A DNA stretch of 64,000 nt from contig NC_061868.1 in NCBI RefSeq assembly GCF_907164915.1, positions 43,477,774-43,541,773 of the forward strand. Reading direction: 5' to 3'. Origin of the DNA: Impatiens glandulifera. Taxonomy: Eukaryota > Streptophyta > Magnoliopsida > Ericales > Balsaminaceae. The position numbers and the translations under genes were made by a program. Below the pieces are notes generated by a model that saw nothing but the letters and a program-made list of their open reading frames with translations, did no database searches and had not been told where the DNA came from. Shown in pieces: positions 63,413 through 64,000 of the stretch (position 1 is the first letter of the stretch; the number at the start of each line of letters is the position of its first letter).

Positions 63413-64000
63413 AATCCATATAAATAATGGGAGGATACCTGTAAGAGGTCCTTCATATGAAAAATTAAATCGAGTAACTTTTTATCCAAAAATAAAAAAT
63501 AATTTCATATTCGATTATTTTGTCTTCTTTGCTACTAGGAAGGAGACTGATTCTGACTCGAAAAATGATCATCAACACAATTAGAGTGTATAAACATTAA
63601 ACGACCAACGATTGAAAATATTATTCAGACTATAAAAATCTGAGATGAAAAAATCGATCAAGCTAAAAATCCGTATAATCCTTAATTTTTATAATCTGTA
63701 TAATCCAGCTTTTGGTAAATTATTTTTTATTAAAGTTGAAATTTATAGAATCACTAGTATAATAAATAATTATACAAATATCATATTTAATCTAAGCCAA
63801 AATTCAGTAAAATTAAGTTTATGACTTATGAGTATATTTGTCATAAATATAAAGTGAGGATACCTAAGTGGTATTTTCAAAATTATGAATGAACGAAATT
63901 AAAAATGACCAAACTATAATAACTAACATAATGTTGGTTAATTTGTAACGTTAATGGTCTTCATTTGAAGTACGACCATTTCTCTTTTACGTCTCCATCA
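63413..64000. other. AT-rich end of window
   Basis: No gene or element recognised. Confidence 0.5.

Overview
The window is about 64 kb of AT-rich nuclear DNA from a eudicot plant. Evidence: genes with many short GT-AG introns, plant-specific families (group IIe WRKY factor, LEA14, Abl-interactor-like SCAR/WAVE subunit, CYP704), many short non-autonomous transposons and long (AT)n tracts. I cannot name the species. Thirteen protein-coding genes and one pseudogene can be modelled; every multi-exon model below closes in frame from ATG to stop.

Layout: hemerythrin-like gene (33-1978, +) with a decayed antisense copia fragment in an intron; 5'-part copy of a CYP704 cytochrome P450 (2103-3196, -), a pseudogene; a repeat block (about 4.0-7.4 kb) built from a family carrying near-palindromic modules; F-box/RCC1 gene (8455-10140, +); a transposon-rich stretch (10.4-17.0 kb) with a TA-inserted MITE, two hAT-type elements and a copia LTR remnant; cytosolic NAD glycerol-3-phosphate dehydrogenase (17782-19880, -); more hAT-type MITEs (20.4-24.3 kb); WRKY (25242-26291, +); LEA14 (29679-30219, +); a small secreted cysteine-rich peptide (32635-32941, +); ABIL (36012-37913, +); a 1040-residue Golgi-type glycosyltransferase (39463-44163, +); the intact CYP704 gene (44753-46568, -); PPIL3-type cyclophilin (48415-50137, +); HUS1 (50939-51910, +); KU80 (53461-58893, +); a DHHC S-acyltransferase (60641-62113, +).

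The genes do not form one pathway. The closest functional link is the pair HUS1 (9-1-1 checkpoint clamp) and KU80 (end joining), about 1.5 kb apart on the same strand, which may be chance. The clearest structural signals are the partial CYP704 duplication with its promoter, a direct repeat of the ABIL 3' flank on both sides of ABIL, a hAT-type MITE carrying a tRNA-like Pol III promoter, a hAT-type element holding a long minisatellite, and the three-copy near-palindromic module family. I did not find a clearly new biological system; the repeat modules and the cysteine-rich peptide are the least explained items.
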